A DNA stretch of 64,000 bases from the NCBI GenBank assembly GCA_949285145.1, contig CASDXQ010000007.1, positions 35,532 through 99,531 of the forward strand. Reading direction: 5' to 3'. The notes below the pieces were generated by a model. It saw only the letters and a program-made list of their open reading frames with translations, did no database searches and was not told the origin of the DNA. This stretch comes from an uncultured Spirochaetales bacterium. GTDB taxonomy: Bacteria > Spirochaetota > Spirochaetia > Sphaerochaetales > Sphaerochaetaceae. Within the stretch, counting starts at the first letter, position 1. Each line of letters begins with the position of its first letter. Made by a program: the position numbers and the translations under genes. This document shows, in pieces, positions 56,624 to 64,000 of this stretch.

Positions 56624-57598
56624 ACAGGATCACGTCCATGTAGAATTTGTTCATGACAGGATTCTGGTCTTTTAAAAGAAGACGGTCGTCCGTGAGCCTG
56701 TCATAAAGATAAGATGCTGAGATCTTTTTCTCAGACGGCATTCCGGCTCTTTCTTCCTCCGCATCTATGAATCTGTATCCAAGTGCTTCCAGCAGCGATG
56801 CGGTGAAACGTCCATGCACTCTTCCCCTAGAGCTGTCTTCATAGCTCTCCTGATCCGCTCTGGCACCGGAGAGTATGTATGTGCTGCCGTTTCCGTAACT
56901 TCCTCTGCTGAAGAGAGCTGAGAATGCTCCTTTTATGTCTCCTTTGCTTGTTATGTCAGGATCATCCTTCACCATGCTTCCTGAAAAACATGAGTCCAGG
57001 ATTATTATTTTCTCTCCTTTCATCATTGATAAAGCACTTTCCAGTTCTGGCAGCGATATGATTTTCTGAAGGTTCCTGCTGTCGTCATGCCAGTATCCTA
57101 TAGCCGGAAGAGTATCAAAATAATCCAGGGCGAGGGCGCCGTTAAGGTATTCCTTTCCTTTGTCGCTGCATTCAATGCCATGGCCTGCGTAGTAGAAAAT
57201 GAATATATCGGAAGGCCGGATCCTTTCTGTGAGTTTATCAAGTTCTTCAAGGATTACTGTCTTGAGTTCATCCCTTCCGATTTTGCAGCTGGTCTGCACC
57301 GCATCTGTTTCTGTCGCATCCTTTGAATAAGCGGAAAGGCTGCAGCTACCGTTTTCCCCGGTGATTGCGACAGAGTGGAAAGAAGTGTTCTCCTTTGCAG
57401 CAAGGTATGCCATCTGGTTTATCATGGCCTTCTGGTCATTGACTGTTCCATTCAGAATGCTGGCACCGGTTCCCTTGTAGTCAAGACCTGCCGAGAGCAT
57501 GAAAATCCGTTTTCCTGCGGCTTTTCAGCTATGAGCTCGCAGCCGGAGAGAGTGATGCACAGTATGATAGCCAGTATTATGAAGGATATTTTTCTCAT
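56610..57598 (-). CDS. Caspase-like (C14) lipoprotein protease, interrupted by a one-base frameshift
   Basis: The main frame (56610-57500) encodes a caspase-fold domain: FIFYYAGHGIECS (catalytic His) and IIILDSCFSGSMV (catalytic Cys), then SGARADQESYEDSSRGRVHG, like metacaspase/paracaspase proteins of bacteria. Upstream, an ATG at 57598 starts MRKISFIILAIILCITLSGC, a lipoprotein signal with lipobox LSGC, which runs into the caspase frame only if one base is added near 57502-57513. That repair gives EKRIFMLSAGLDYKG, a normal caspase start. The 57598 ATG overlaps the previous stop (ATGA), strong evidence that it is the native start. Real mutation, phase variation and sequencing error are all possible. 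Confidence 0.75.
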
Positions 57599-58131
57599 TT
57601 CCTGTCCTCCGGCGGCAGAATGAGGCATGCCCCGATTCCCGGCTGGATTTCAAAACGCTGCCTGTAATAGACGAAACCTGTTCTGAAGTTCATTGAAAAA
57701 CAGGATGTGAGCTGCCATGCAAGGGTGAGGGAAGAATCCAGGAATGCGTACATTATATTCTGACGGTTCACGAATGCGAGTCCTATTCCGGCATCAGCGC
57801 CTATGGCAAGGTGTTTGAAAGCTTTTTCATAGCCTATGAAAACAGACAGCCGGTCACTGCCAAGAAGCGTTGTATTCATGTATTCAAGCGAGTCGGATGT
57901 TATTGATAGCCTCAGACCTGATGACAGTCTGTGACTGCTGAAGCTTACGGCAAGCGGGCTTGCCTCTATGTTCAATGCGAAAGCTGTCCTGCCTGGGAGT
58001 TTATCGTTGTCATCTGCCGTATTAATGCTGAAAACTGCTGACGCATATGCTTTGACATCAGGAGTCCATGATGCGGCACTGAGTGAAGCTGTGATCAGCA
58101 TCAGGGTCAAAAGTAAAAACAGTCGTTTCAT
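57595..58131 (-). CDS. Exported beta-barrel-like protein upstream of the caspase-like gene
   Basis: 178 aa with a signal peptide (MKRLFLLLTLMLITASLSAA) and alternating amphipathic strands afterwards (SPLAVSFSSHRLSSGLRLSI; CFSMNFRTGFVYYRQRFEI), suggesting a small outer-membrane barrel of about eight strands. No family was recognised. The start at 58131 has AGAGGTG just upstream. It is translationally coupled to the caspase-like lipoprotein gene, so the two products probably act at the same envelope site. Confidence 0.62.
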   Translation of the reverse strand: MKRLFLLLTLMLITASLSAASWTPDVKAYASAVFSINTADDNDKLPGRTAFALNIEASPLAVSFSSHRLSSGLRLSITSDSLEYMNTTLLGSDRLSVFIGYEKAFKHLAIGADAGIGLAFVNRQNIMYAFLDSSLTLAWQLTSCFSMNFRTGFVYYRQRFEIQPGIGACLILPPEDRK

Positions 58132-58256
58132 ATACACCTCTGAAACTATATACGCAGAAAACCGCATTTCCGGCTCAAACCGGCAGACATCCATTAACTC
58201 AATTAAGTATATATTTTACTGCTGCAGGATTCCAGCTGCCGGTATGTGCTGGCACT

Positions 58257-59264
58257 TCATCTGATATTCGCACCGTCTTTGAAAAAAAGCAGCCGGTTTT
58301 TGCTTATGTAAATGTTTACATGCTTTTTCTGTGGAAAAACGGGTGACTCGGCGAGTATCCTGTGCCCTTTGTAGCTCAGACCCAGGAGATAGCAGCGGCC
58401 CAGATATTCGCTGCTGATGACCTCACATTCATCAAGTATTATGTGTGAATCACTGCCGGCAAAGAACGGTTCTTCCTTTACCAGCACATCTTCCGGCCTG
58501 AAAAACACTGTGTCTGCCGGAATGCTCATATTGAAAAGGCCGGCATTCAAAGCGGTTCCTTCTCCCGTGAAGTACGCACAGAGAAGCGTTGCAGGGTTTC
58601 TGTATATGTTTTCCGGTGTGTCCGTCATTTCAAGTCTGCCGCCTTTTATTATCGCAATCCTGTCACTTATCGCAAATGCTTCCTCCCTGTCATGGGTGAC
58701 ATAGATTGTTGTAAGAGATGGGTTTGCATCGTGTATTCTTCTTATCTCATCTCTCAGATGGCGTCTCAGATTCGCATCCAGAGCCGAAAGAGGCTCGTCA
58801 AGCAGCAGTATTGAAGGATTTGAAGAAAGCGCACGGGCAAGTGCGACACGCTGGGCTTCTCCTCCTGAGAGAGTCATGACCTTGCGTTTGCTGTATCCGG
58901 AAAGATTCACGAGTGAGAGCAGCTGGCCGGCAGCTGAATGGCGTTCCCGGGCTTTCACCTTTCTTATCTTCATGGCCCAGGCGATATTCTTCTCAACATT
59001 CATGGAGGGAAAGAGTGCATAATCCTGGAATACCATGCTTATGCCCCTTTTCTGAACAGGAGTGGCGGTGATGTCCCTGCCGTCAAGCAGAATCTTGCCC
59101 TCGGAGGGGCTGTCAAGTCCTGCTATTATATTCAGCAGCGTTGATTTTCCTGATCCGCTTGGCCCTATTATCGTGAGAAATTCACCTTCATTCACGCTCA
59201 GATTGAGATCAAGAGAGAATTCAGGATAATCCTTCTTTATGTTCTGCAGTTCAAGTTTGCTCAT
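58257..59264 (-). CDS. thiQ: Thiamine ABC transporter, ATP-binding protein
   Basis: 335 aa. Walker A IIGPSGSGKST, Q-loop MVFQDYALFP, signature LSGGEAQRVALARAL, Walker B ILLLDEPLSALD and H-loop VTHDREEAF; a C-terminal TOBE-like beta domain (about 235-335) follows. By itself it resembles FbpC/PotA-type ATPases. The thiamine assignment comes from the TPP riboswitch before this operon. It overlaps the permease gene by 14 nt. Confidence 0.88.
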   Translation of the reverse strand: MSKLELQNIKKDYPEFSLDLNLSVNEGEFLTIIGPSGSGKSTLLNIIAGLDSPSEGKILLDGRDITATPVQKRGISMVFQDYALFPSMNVEKNIAWAMKIRKVKARERHSAAGQLLSLVNLSGYSKRKVMTLSGGEAQRVALARALSSNPSILLLDEPLSALDANLRRHLRDEIRRIHDANPSLTTIYVTHDREEAFAISDRIAIIKGGRLEMTDTPENIYRNPATLLCAYFTGEGTALNAGLFNMSIPADTVFFRPEDVLVKEEPFFAGSDSHIILDECEVISSEYLGRCYLLGLSYKGHRILAESPVFPQKKHVNIYISKNRLLFFKDGANIR

Positions 59265-60912
59265 TGTGCTTTCTCCTTCCCAGTTCTTCCGAGATGCTGA
59301 AGATGATGAATGTCGTGAGTATGAGAATCGTGCCTATTGCACATGCTCCCTGATAATTATATGAGTTGATCAGTCTGTAAAGCAGGATCGGAAGTGTTAT
59401 CACTCGGCCTTCCGCAAGTGTGAGGGTTGCATTCACTTCTCCGGCTGAAAGTGCGAAGGAGAAGATGAAGGCTTTGGCAAGACTGCTTTTCAGCATCGGA
59501 ATTTCTATGCCGAAACATGTTTTCGCCTCGCTTGTGCCCAGTGTGTATGCGGCAAGCAGAATGCGTCTGTTCACGCTTCTTACTGCGGGCGAAAGCGTGC
59601 GCATGGCAAAAGGCAGTGCGATTACCAGATGTGCAAGTATTACCAGGATATATGAGACTATGATGCTGCCGGAGTGTATATGTGCCTTTATTATGTAATA
59701 GCCGAGTCCTAGAGTCACTGAGCTTATTGCAAGTGGAAACATGCCGGTTATCTCAAGGATCCTGCTGTTCTTTTTTGAAGTGTAGAGGGAAAGAAAGAGT
59801 GCCAGAACAGTTGCGGCAGCTGCAACTGCAAGGCCGATGAATATACTGTTCAGCAGGGCTGTATAGGCATCGCCCATGGCCCCTATTGTGGATATGGTAC
59901 CGAATATTTCCTGATAGCTTCTCAGACTGAAACCTTCTCCATACCTCTTTGATGTTGAGATGAAGGATCTTGCGAGGATCGATACTATCGGGCCCAGAAT
60001 GAATATGAGCATAAGAGTGTTGTATATAAGCAGGGTCCAACCGACTTTCCAGCCTTTCGCCGGTACAGCCCGGTCTTCACGGCTTTTGTCCCTGTTCTCA
60101 GTTGTGCGTGAGATGAATGTATATATGATGAGTATTGTAAGATTCACAATGAATGTGAAAATGGAAAGTGCAGATGCGCGTGCAGAGTCAAGAACGATGT
60201 TGTTCGTCCTGTATATTTCCACTTCCAGTGTTGTATATTCAGGTCCGCCTCCAAGTACCAGGATTATTGAGAAACTTGTGAAGCAGAAGAGGAAGATCAG
60301 CAGGAAGGCCGACAGGATTGAGGGTAGAAGCCGTGTCAGTGTTACGGAGAAGAATATCCTCATATTTCCTGCTCCGAGCGTTCTGGCTGCATTTTCCGTA
60401 TTCCTTGACATGTTTGACCAGCTGTCCGTTATGAGGGAGAGGGCTACAGGTATGTTGAGAAATGCATGTGCAAGGATTATTGCCTTGAAACTGTAGAGAA
60501 TCTTTATGCTTTCACTGCTTCCTGTCAGTTTCCTGTAAAGCTCGTTCACGAATCCTGAGTTTCCGTAGAAAATGACGAAACCGAGCACGACCAGAATTGA
60601 AGGAAGAACGAAACACAGGCTTGAAAGGGATAGCATGAGATTCTTTCCCGGAAAGCGGTAGTTTGCATAAAGATATGCACCGGGAAGTGCGATGAGCACA
60701 CTGACAAGGCCGGAAATGAATGCCTGCAGCAGAGTGAATGCAAGCAGGCGGTAAGTGTAGGGAGTCGTGAAGACCTCCCTCACGAGATCAAGAGTGAAGC
60801 CCTCTTCATTGAAGAAGGCTTTGGAAAGATTGAATGAAAGTGGAAGAATGAAGAGCACCAGCAGGATTGCCAGCGGAAGAAGTGCCAGTGAAAAATAAAA
60901 TCTGCTCTTCAT
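59251..60912 (-). CDS. thiP: Thiamine ABC transporter, permease
   Basis: 553 aa with two fused permease halves of about six membrane segments each, the layout of ThiP/FbpB. Each half has an EAA-type loop: NAARTLGAGNMRIFFSVTL in the first and EAKTCFGIEIPMLKSSL in the second. The gene begins 19 nt after thiB and overlaps thiQ. Iron-type FbpB is the structural alternative, excluded mainly by the riboswitch. Confidence 0.88.
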   Translation of the reverse strand: MKSRFYFSLALLPLAILLVLFILPLSFNLSKAFFNEEGFTLDLVREVFTTPYTYRLLAFTLLQAFISGLVSVLIALPGAYLYANYRFPGKNLMLSLSSLCFVLPSILVVLGFVIFYGNSGFVNELYRKLTGSSESIKILYSFKAIILAHAFLNIPVALSLITDSWSNMSRNTENAARTLGAGNMRIFFSVTLTRLLPSILSAFLLIFLFCFTSFSIILVLGGGPEYTTLEVEIYRTNNIVLDSARASALSIFTFIVNLTILIIYTFISRTTENRDKSREDRAVPAKGWKVGWTLLIYNTLMLIFILGPIVSILARSFISTSKRYGEGFSLRSYQEIFGTISTIGAMGDAYTALLNSIFIGLAVAAAATVLALFLSLYTSKKNSRILEITGMFPLAISSVTLGLGYYIIKAHIHSGSIIVSYILVILAHLVIALPFAMRTLSPAVRSVNRRILLAAYTLGTSEAKTCFGIEIPMLKSSLAKAFIFSFALSAGEVNATLTLAEGRVITLPILLYRLINSYNYQGACAIGTILILTTFIIFSISEELGRRKHNEQT

Positions 60913-60931
60913 TTCTTCTTTGCCTCCGTTT

Positions 60932-61963
60932 TCAGTTGATCATTGCTTCTGTCCATTCTGCGGTCCATCTGTCGATATTCGCAGCCACATAGTCGGGATC
61001 CATGCTGAACACGCTCTCCGGCATCGGTGCCCATTCATATGCATCCGGCAGTTCTGTCTGTGAATTCACAGGATACATTGAATTTGCAATTGCGGTTTCT
61101 GCCTGGCCTTCGGTGAGGATGAAATCCACGAATGCTTCTGCTTCTTCCTTGTTGTCGCTTGATTCAAGTATTCCGATTGATTCAATTGTCATATGATGTC
61201 CTTCAGGGAATATGAGTGCCTGATAGCGTGTCGAGTCTTCCCAGAGCACATGATAAACAGGGCTTGTTGTATATGAGATCACAATCGGGGCTTCTCCTTC
61301 AGTGAAGAGACCGTAGGCGGAAGACCATCCGTCAGCGATCGTGAGGGCATTTCCCTTTACGGCTTTCCACCAGTCAAGGTATCCCTCTTCGCCGTATACG
61401 TCGATTGTCCACATGAGAAGTCCGAGTCCGACTGAAGATGTTCTCGGATCAATGAGAATGATCTTGTCCTTGTAGACAGGATCAGTCAGATCGTCAAGAC
61501 TTGCCGGTGCCGGTACGTCAGACTCACTGTCCCATACGAAAGCGAATACACCGTAATCGAAAGGAATGAGACGGTGCTGAGTGTCAAATTCAAGGGAATC
61601 ATCAACAAATTCAAGGGCAGGGGAATCATATGATGTGAAAAGCCCTGATTCATATGCAGTGCTTGCCTGATCATCTGAAATGCCCATTATGAGATCAGCC
61701 GGACAGCTGTCGCCTTCTATTATGGCTCTTGAAAGCATTTCAACAGCATCTCCGCCGCTGACCACGTTCACCTTGATTCCGGTCTCTTCCTCAAAGAGAG
61801 GGATGAGAGTGGGACCGGAACCCCATTCGGATGAGAATGTGTCATAGCAGTAGAGTGTGATTGACTTCTCTTCTGCAGAAGCTGATTCGCTGCTTGCCTG
61901 AGCGAAAAGAGATACACTGCAGAGCAAGACCAGCAAGATGGTTGTAATAAAGTGTCTTTTCAT
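60932..61963 (-). CDS. thiB: Thiamine ABC transporter, substrate-binding protein
   Basis: 343 aa periplasmic binding protein with signal peptide (RHFITTILLVLLCSVSLFAQ). LYCYDTFSSEWGSGPTLIPL at the mature N-terminus, PFDYGVFAFVWD and the Trp/Tyr-rich YGEEGYLDWWKAVKG and SYTTSPVYHVLWED are characteristic of TbpA/ThiB. First gene after the TPP riboswitch, with GGGAGG 8-9 nt before its ATG. Confidence 0.92.
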   Translation of the reverse strand: MKRHFITTILLVLLCSVSLFAQASSESASAEEKSITLYCYDTFSSEWGSGPTLIPLFEEETGIKVNVVSGGDAVEMLSRAIIEGDSCPADLIMGISDDQASTAYESGLFTSYDSPALEFVDDSLEFDTQHRLIPFDYGVFAFVWDSESDVPAPASLDDLTDPVYKDKIILIDPRTSSVGLGLLMWTIDVYGEEGYLDWWKAVKGNALTIADGWSSAYGLFTEGEAPIVISYTTSPVYHVLWEDSTRYQALIFPEGHHMTIESIGILESSDNKEEAEAFVDFILTEGQAETAIANSMYPVNSQTELPDAYEWAPMPESVFSMDPDYVAANIDRWTAEWTEAMIN

Positions 61964-62027
61964 TTGAAAAGCCTCCCAAATCGGTATTTGCCCCAGGAGT
62001 AAAATAAGTAAAGAGAAAATAGTTTTA

Positions 62028-62097
62028 CGCTCCCTACGCTGGTATTACCCAGATCAGGTAACGGGTATAATCTCAGGCTATTTTGGCCACCCCGGAC
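62028..62097 (-). promoter_or_regulatory. TPP riboswitch (THI element)
   Basis: On the minus strand the conserved THI-box order is present: GGGGTG, CTGAGATTATACCC, GTTACCTGATCTGGGTAAT and ACCAGCGTAGGGA. TPP binding would lower expression of thiBPQ. A CTCC about 25 nt before the GGAG of the thiB ribosome binding site could pair with it, which suggests control of translation, though this is inference. Confidence 0.95.
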
Positions 62098-62104
62098 AGA
62101 AAAG

Positions 62105-62133
62105 AGACTAGAATAAGAAAGGTATTTAGTCAA
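62105..62133 (-). promoter_or_regulatory. thiBPQ promoter
   Basis: Minus strand TTGACT (62128-62133), 17-nt spacer, TAGTCT (62105-62110), placing the transcript start just before the riboswitch. Confidence 0.7.
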
Positions 62134-62223
62134 TCTGGAATATGGACATTTTTTTTATCACTTATGAAGCTCTTTCATTTCATAATGCATTTGATTTTTG
62201 TCCGCGATTTGCCCACGCTTTTT

Positions 62224-62278
62224 GAAAATTACCGGTGATTTTCAGGTTTAACTGATATGTGCAAAACGGAACCTGAAA
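62224..62278. repeat. Two overlapping inverted repeats
   Basis: GAAAAT-ACCGGT-ATTTTC (62224-62243) is a near-perfect palindrome. TTTCAGGTT (62240-62248) pairs exactly with AACCTGAAA (62270-62278), 21 nt apart. They share four bases. The region lies between the thi promoter and the oppA terminator and holds no gene. A regulator site or an RNA hairpin pair is possible. Confidence 0.5.
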
Positions 62279-62310
62279 TAGAATAACATGATGCCCTGAA
62301 AAGAAATGAA

Positions 62311-62336
62311 AACGCCCGGAAAAACTCCCGGGCGTT
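62311..62336 (-). terminator. Terminator of the oligopeptide-binding protein gene
   Basis: Stem AACGCCCGG/CCGGGCGTT (62311-62319/62328-62336), followed on the minus strand by TTCATTTCTTTTC. Confidence 0.85.
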
Positions 62337-62356
62337 ATTGGAACATCTGTATCCAA

Positions 62357-64000
62357 CTACTTGAGGTAGATGTTCTTTACCGGATGGTAGTCCATTGTGT
62401 TGTTGTACCAGCCGCCCCACTTGTTGGTATCGATCATACCCTGTGATACGTATACATAAAGCGGGATGATGGCCTGATCCTGGTTGATGAGGATATCTTC
62501 AGCCTGCTTGAGAACTGCGAATCTTTCCTCTCCGGCCGGCATTGATGCAGCCTGTCTGATAAGTGCGTCATACTCTTCGTTTGAGTACTTACCGCCGTTC
62601 ATACCTGCACCTGTGATGAACATATCAAGGAATGTGTTGGGATCCTGATAGTCTCCGACCCATCCGGCACGTGCGATCTGGAAGTTGCCTGCGTTTCTGT
62701 TGGCAAGGTATGTTGCCCATTCCTGGTTCTCAAGCTCAACGTTGATGTTGAGGTTGTCCTTGAGCTGCTGCTGGATGTACTCAGCCTGCTGGCGGTGTGC
62801 GTCATCAGTATTGTAGAGTACTGTGATTGTCGGGAATCCTACACCGTTAGGATAGCCTGCTTCAGCAAGGAGCTGCTGCGCATATTCAGGATCGAAGAGG
62901 ACTCCGCCTCTGGCGCTTTCCTCAAGCGGTTCGTAACCTGCCATTTCAGGAACGATGCCCCAGCAAGGAATCTGACCAGCGCGTGTGACTGTGTCAACAA
63001 GACCCTGTCTGTCGATTGCGTAGCTGATAGCCTTTCTTACGAGAGCGTTGTCAAGTGGCGGCTCAGTTACATTGATTGTGTAATAGTATGTTGAGAGCTG
63101 AGGAGCAACCTGATAATCGGATCTCATGCTGATTGCATCAAGGTTGTTGAGATCGATACCTGTATCCCAGTCAACTTCTCCTGAGAGATACATGTTGTAA
63201 TTTGTGGCTGTATCATCACTTGCGAGGAACACAACTTCATCAAGAGCTACGTTCTCTGCATCCCAGTAGAGCTCATTCTTGACACAGACGATTCTGTCCT
63301 GAGGAGTATGTTCCTTGAGGACAAACGGGCCGTTGCCGACGAAATTCTCGGGCTTTGTCCAGTCTGTACCGTACTTCTCGATTGCATGCTGCGGAACGAT
63401 GCCGAATGAATAGTGGCACAGTGCTCCGATAACATACGGAAGAGGTCCGATAAGAGTCATTTCAAATGTATGATCGTCAATTGCCCTGATCTGAAGTGCG
63501 CTTGCATCTGCTTCGCCTGCATTGAATTCAGTAGCACCTGCGATGAACATTGCAGGGAACCATGCATACGGACTTCCTGTTGCAGGATCAAGCTCACGTG
63601 TCCATGAATAGACAACATCCTGTGCTGTTATTGGAACACCGTCTGACCATACTGCATCTTCTCTGAGATGGAAGGTGTAGGTGAGACCGTCTTCTGAAAT
63701 ATCCCAGCTTTCTGCAACGCCCGGAACGCCGTCAGCTGTCTGAGGATCTACTGCAACAAGACCTTCAAAAAGAGCTTCGAAAATTCTATGCTCAGGAACA
63801 CCCTGGATCTGGCTTGGATCAAGAGATTCCGGTTCTGCAGCATTCGCAATTACGAAAGATACGTAATCATCTTCCGGTGCTGCAGCTGTTGAAGTTGCTG
63901 CTGTTGTGGTTGTCGTGCTGCTTGCTGCCGGAGCGGAAGTAGCTTCACTGCTGCCGCCTGCAAAAGCACTGAAAGAAATAAGAGCAATTAATGCTAATGC
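62357..64000 (-). CDS. oppA: Oligopeptide ABC transporter substrate-binding protein (5' end outside window)
   Basis: 548 codons are visible with the start beyond the right edge. The visible N-terminal part is the end of a signal peptide (ALALIALISFSAFA) followed by a Ser/Thr/Ala-rich linker, with no lipobox Cys. The mature protein is SBP family 5: PESLDPSQIQGVPEHRIFEA, DGLTYTFHLREDAVWSDG and YAIDRQGLVDTV at the expected places, ending WYNNTMDYHPVKNIYLK. OppA or DppA-type peptide binding is likely. No permease follows downstream; a strong terminator closes the gene. Confidence 0.9.
   Translation of the reverse strand, partial: ALALIALISFSAFAGGSSEATSAPAASSTTTTTAATSTAAAPEDDYVSFVIANAAEPESLDPSQIQGVPEHRIFEALFEGLVAVDPQTADGVPGVAESWDISEDGLTYTFHLREDAVWSDGVPITAQDVVYSWTRELDPATGSPYAWFPAMFIAGATEFNAGEADASALQIRAIDDHTFEMTLIGPLPYVIGALCHYSFGIVPQHAIEKYGTDWTKPENFVGNGPFVLKEHTPQDRIVCVKNELYWDAENVALDEVVFLASDDTATNYNMYLSGEVDWDTGIDLNNLDAISMRSDYQVAPQLSTYYYTINVTEPPLDNALVRKAISYAIDRQGLVDTVTRAGQIPCWGIVPEMAGYEPLEESARGGVLFDPEYAQQLLAEAGYPNGVGFPTITVLYNTDDAHRQQAEYIQQQLKDNLNINVELENQEWATYLANRNAGNFQIARAGWVGDYQDPNTFLDMFITGAGMNGGKYSNEEYDALIRQAASMPAGEERFAVLKQAEDILINQDQAIIPLYVYVSQGMIDTNKWGGWYNNTMDYHPVKNIYLK

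Noticed and set aside
58417..60496. Iron (Fbp/Afu) transporter identity for the ABC operon
   Set aside because: The ATPase and two-domain permease would fit iron uptake, but the TPP riboswitch in front and the ThiB-type binding protein decide for thiamine.

Overview
This window reads as a bacterial chromosome segment of moderate GC, most likely from a spirochaete (Sphaerochaeta/Treponema-like). The clues are the gene order spoVG - tRNA-Gln - rplY(ctc) - pth - tilS - ftsH - lepA, tRNA genes without an encoded CCA, many lipoproteins and small outer-membrane-type proteins, and a membrane protein with long VPVEVIKE-type repeats. The species is an inference; no rRNA operon, phage, IS element or CRISPR array is present. 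Genes are tightly packed. Many adjacent + and - genes overlap at their 3' ends, and at least thirteen genes seem to start directly behind a -10 hexamer with no Shine-Dalgarno site (leaderless or nearly so).

Layout. 0-14 kb: fragment of an AMP-binding protein, cysteine synthase, HAD phosphatase, SMUG1-type uracil-DNA glycosylase, ispE, spoVG, a probable structured RNA, tRNA-Gln, the rplY-pth-tilS run, ftsH, lepA, a LysR-like regulator, galM-udk, yidD. 14-22 kb: an OmpR-type two-component system, a phosphoesterase with trmL, uppP, and a murE-ddl-dinB operon, so cell-wall synthesis is well represented. 22-28 kb: an outer-membrane protein, the repeat protein with a degenerate GGDEF-like end, a DivIC-like protein with tsaC, a DUF1015 protein, thiamine pyrophosphokinase, chorismate mutase and tRNA-Thr.

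28-35 kb is the most accessory-looking part. It holds a 56-residue orphan protein behind a near-consensus promoter, then three consecutive lipoprotein genes sharing one domain, the third fused to a 5'-nucleotidase. Two of the three change reading frame exactly at the end of a perfect 99-bp repeat. A copper P-type ATPase follows, with a second C-terminal metal-binding domain that has its own internal ribosome binding site, then tRNA-Asn. 35-47 kb: diaminopropionate ammonia-lyase, galE and phosphohexomutase (sugar nucleotide supply), an RlmI-like methyltransferase with an Arg-rich tail, an MFS transporter/AraC regulator/amidohydrolase group, and glnS.

47-58 kb: a shortened PfkB-like protein, two tandem membrane diguanylate cyclases (one ending in a C9 tract), an ApbE lipoprotein, a methyltransferase, an HtrA-like protease with uvrB, and a barrel-like protein translationally coupled to a lipoprotein caspase-like protease that carries a one-base frameshift. 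58-64 kb: a TPP-riboswitch-controlled thiamine ABC transporter (thiB-thiP-thiQ) and the start-less part of an oligopeptide-binding protein. With the pyrophosphokinase at 26.5 kb, the transporter gives a thiamine salvage route.
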